This document shows, piece by piece, positions 63,050-64,000 of a stretch of 64,000 bases of DNA (position 1 is the first letter of the stretch; each line of letters begins with the position of its first letter). Source of the DNA: Pelagibaculum spongiae (GTDB taxonomy: Bacteria > Pseudomonadota > Gammaproteobacteria > Enterobacterales > Pelagibaculaceae); NCBI RefSeq assembly GCF_003097315.1, contig NZ_QDDL01000006.1, forward strand, positions 186,001-250,000, read 5' to 3'. The notes beneath the pieces are model-generated. The model was not told the DNA's origin. It was given only the letters and a program-made list of their open reading frames with translations, and did no database searches. A program made the translations under genes and the position numbers.

Positions 63050-64000
63050 TTAGTGACGGGGTTCCAGCTGTAATTCCAGTGCATGACGAGTGACAACACC
63101 CAGTGCTCGGTAATTGTCGCCACTGCGCTCCATTAAAACAATCGCATCGCAATCGGTGCGATAAAACTCACGCAATACTTCCAGTGCACCGGTATTACAA
63201 TCCATGGTGCAAAAAGAAGTGTGCGGCATCAGTTCGCCTTCTAAATCAAGCGGAGCTGCGTGCACTTCCTGGAAATAATCGTTGGTATCCAACCACGCTA
63301 GTATATCTTCACGGCGATACAATGCTAGTGGATCACTGTTGGTATTTTTGACAATGAGCCATTGGTTGGCTGGGCTGAGGGTGACTTGCAGCAGGTCGAA
63401 TTCTGGCATTGGATGAATATTGGCAAAGCGCCGATCAGCCAATGCGATCACCCGAATATTATTTTGTTCCATTGGGTTGAGTGGCAAGATAATGTTTTTG
63501 TCGTTCAACAGGCTGACAAACAGTGATTTTTGTCGAAATAGTGGGCCATAAATTAAACTGGCACTGACCAATGCCAACATGCCCGGCGTGAGAATGCCCG
63601 GATTACCGGTGAGTTCGAGCACGGCCATTAAAGCAGCCAAGGGTGCTTGGAGCACTGCGCCCATCATGGCGGTCATGCCGAGCATGGCATAGGTTGATTG
63701 GTCGACCGGTGTGCCTAAAGTTGATGAATTAACTAACCCGGCAATTAGACTGCCCATGGCTGCGCCGATTAATAGAATAGGGCCAATTGCGCCGCCGGGA
63801 ATGCCCATTCCCAATGCAATGGTACTCGCCAGTAAGCGTGCAATTAAGAGTCCGGCTAATACAGATACGGCTAATTCAGAATCAAGAATTTCATCAGTGA
63901 GTAAATAGCCTGTGCCCATTACTTGCGGCACTAAAATGGCGATTACGCCAGTTACCAGGCCGACGATTAAAAAACGCGATGCGAAATGCCAATGGCCAAA
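63050..64000 (-). CDS. ClC-family chloride channel/transporter with CBS domains, N-terminus off the edge
   Basis: The C-terminal 316 residues of a ClC protein are visible; the frame is open through 64000. Signatures: the filter-region LGMGIPGGAIGPILLIGAAMGS (GxFxP-like, here GIPGGAIGP), the MLGMTAMMGAVLQAPLAALMAVLELTG helix and, after residue ~150, a soluble part with two CBS-like halves (VTLSPANQWLIVKN and DCNTGALEVLREFYRTDCDAIVLM). ClC proteins exchange Cl- for H+ or conduct Cl-. A GTG at 63931 is an internal codon, not the start. Confidence 0.92.
   Translation of the reverse strand, partial: FGHWHFASRFLIVGLVTGVIAILVPQVMGTGYLLTDEILDSELAVSVLAGLLIARLLASTIALGMGIPGGAIGPILLIGAAMGSLIAGLVNSSTLGTPVDQSTYAMLGMTAMMGAVLQAPLAALMAVLELTGNPGILTPGMLALVSASLIYGPLFRQKSLFVSLLNDKNIILPLNPMEQNNIRVIALADRRFANIHPMPEFDLLQVTLSPANQWLIVKNTNSDPLALYRREDILAWLDTNDYFQEVHAAPLDLEGELMPHTSFCTMDCNTGALEVLREFYRTDCDAIVLMERSGDNYRALGVVTRHALELQLEPRH

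Noticed and set aside
1..64000. Search for tRNA, rRNA and tmRNA genes
   Set aside because: No T-loop wording with a matching acceptor stem or rRNA segment was recognised by eye; a covariance search would be needed to exclude them.

Overview
The window reads as chromosome of a low-to-moderate GC gammaproteobacterium. Evidence is the canonical lptD-surA-pdxA-rsmA-apaG-apaH operon next to amgK-murU, the crp/vfr - osmC - speD cluster, class 1A SpeD, a thiD-thiE-hemL operon, type IV pilus genes and a FadL porin. I cannot name the species; a marine or host-associated oceanospirillid-like bacterium would fit, but that is inference.

Layout. 1-8.5 kb: outer-membrane biogenesis operon (minus strand) and the divergent peptidoglycan-recycling pair amgK-murU. 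8.6-17.5 kb: a type IV pilin with a decayed pilin beside it, FadL, Crp/Vfr, an OsmC protein, SpeD, two paralogous small membrane proteins, a methyltransferase, a DUF3047 protein and a MazG-like hydrolase. 17.6-28.2 kb: a bacterial microcompartment (BMC) accessory locus, mixed Pdu/Eut in type: pduS, pduT, two iron alcohol dehydrogenases (one fused to a small N-terminal domain also found free-standing nearby), cobC and cbiB for cobalamin, then eutN, the free-standing domain, eutQ, eutS and eutP. No signature lyase, diol dehydratase, aldehyde dehydrogenase or canonical hexamer shell gene is in the window, so this is a satellite or split BMC locus.

28.2-45.0 kb: an unstable accessory island. It holds YopT/C58-like cysteine-peptidase-like genes, large lipoproteins of one family (three copies), NlpC/P60-like DCSGF genes in various states of decay, a PI-PLC X-domain protein, an IS30 element, an IS66-type element with a perfect 8-bp target duplication, a partial eutP copy, and a segmental duplication of about 3 kb (33031-36722 and 41769-44821). 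The recurring arrangement is a lipoprotein gene followed by genes with a papain-like cysteine motif.

45.1-53.7 kb: RIO kinase, a G-rich tract, a DUF3883 protein, PilU, a lipoprotein MsrB, a fourth C58-like protein with an N-terminal polyproline stretch, a broken msrB copy recombined into the tail of a proline-rich gene, and the intact proline-rich relative. 53.7-64 kb: hemL-thiE-thiD, HemJ, a TPP riboswitch followed by a hairpin that covers the ribosome binding site of a TonB-dependent receptor (probably thiamin or precursor uptake), a DUF1415 protein, a choline/thiamine-kinase-like protein, a 2OG-Fe(II) oxygenase, a GNAT acetyltransferase and the C-terminal part of a ClC channel running off the edge.

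The most unusual content is (1) the satellite BMC locus with its shared N-terminal domain on an alcohol dehydrogenase, and (2) the repeated lipoprotein plus papain-fold modules of the island. All assignments come from reading motifs by eye; no searches were run.
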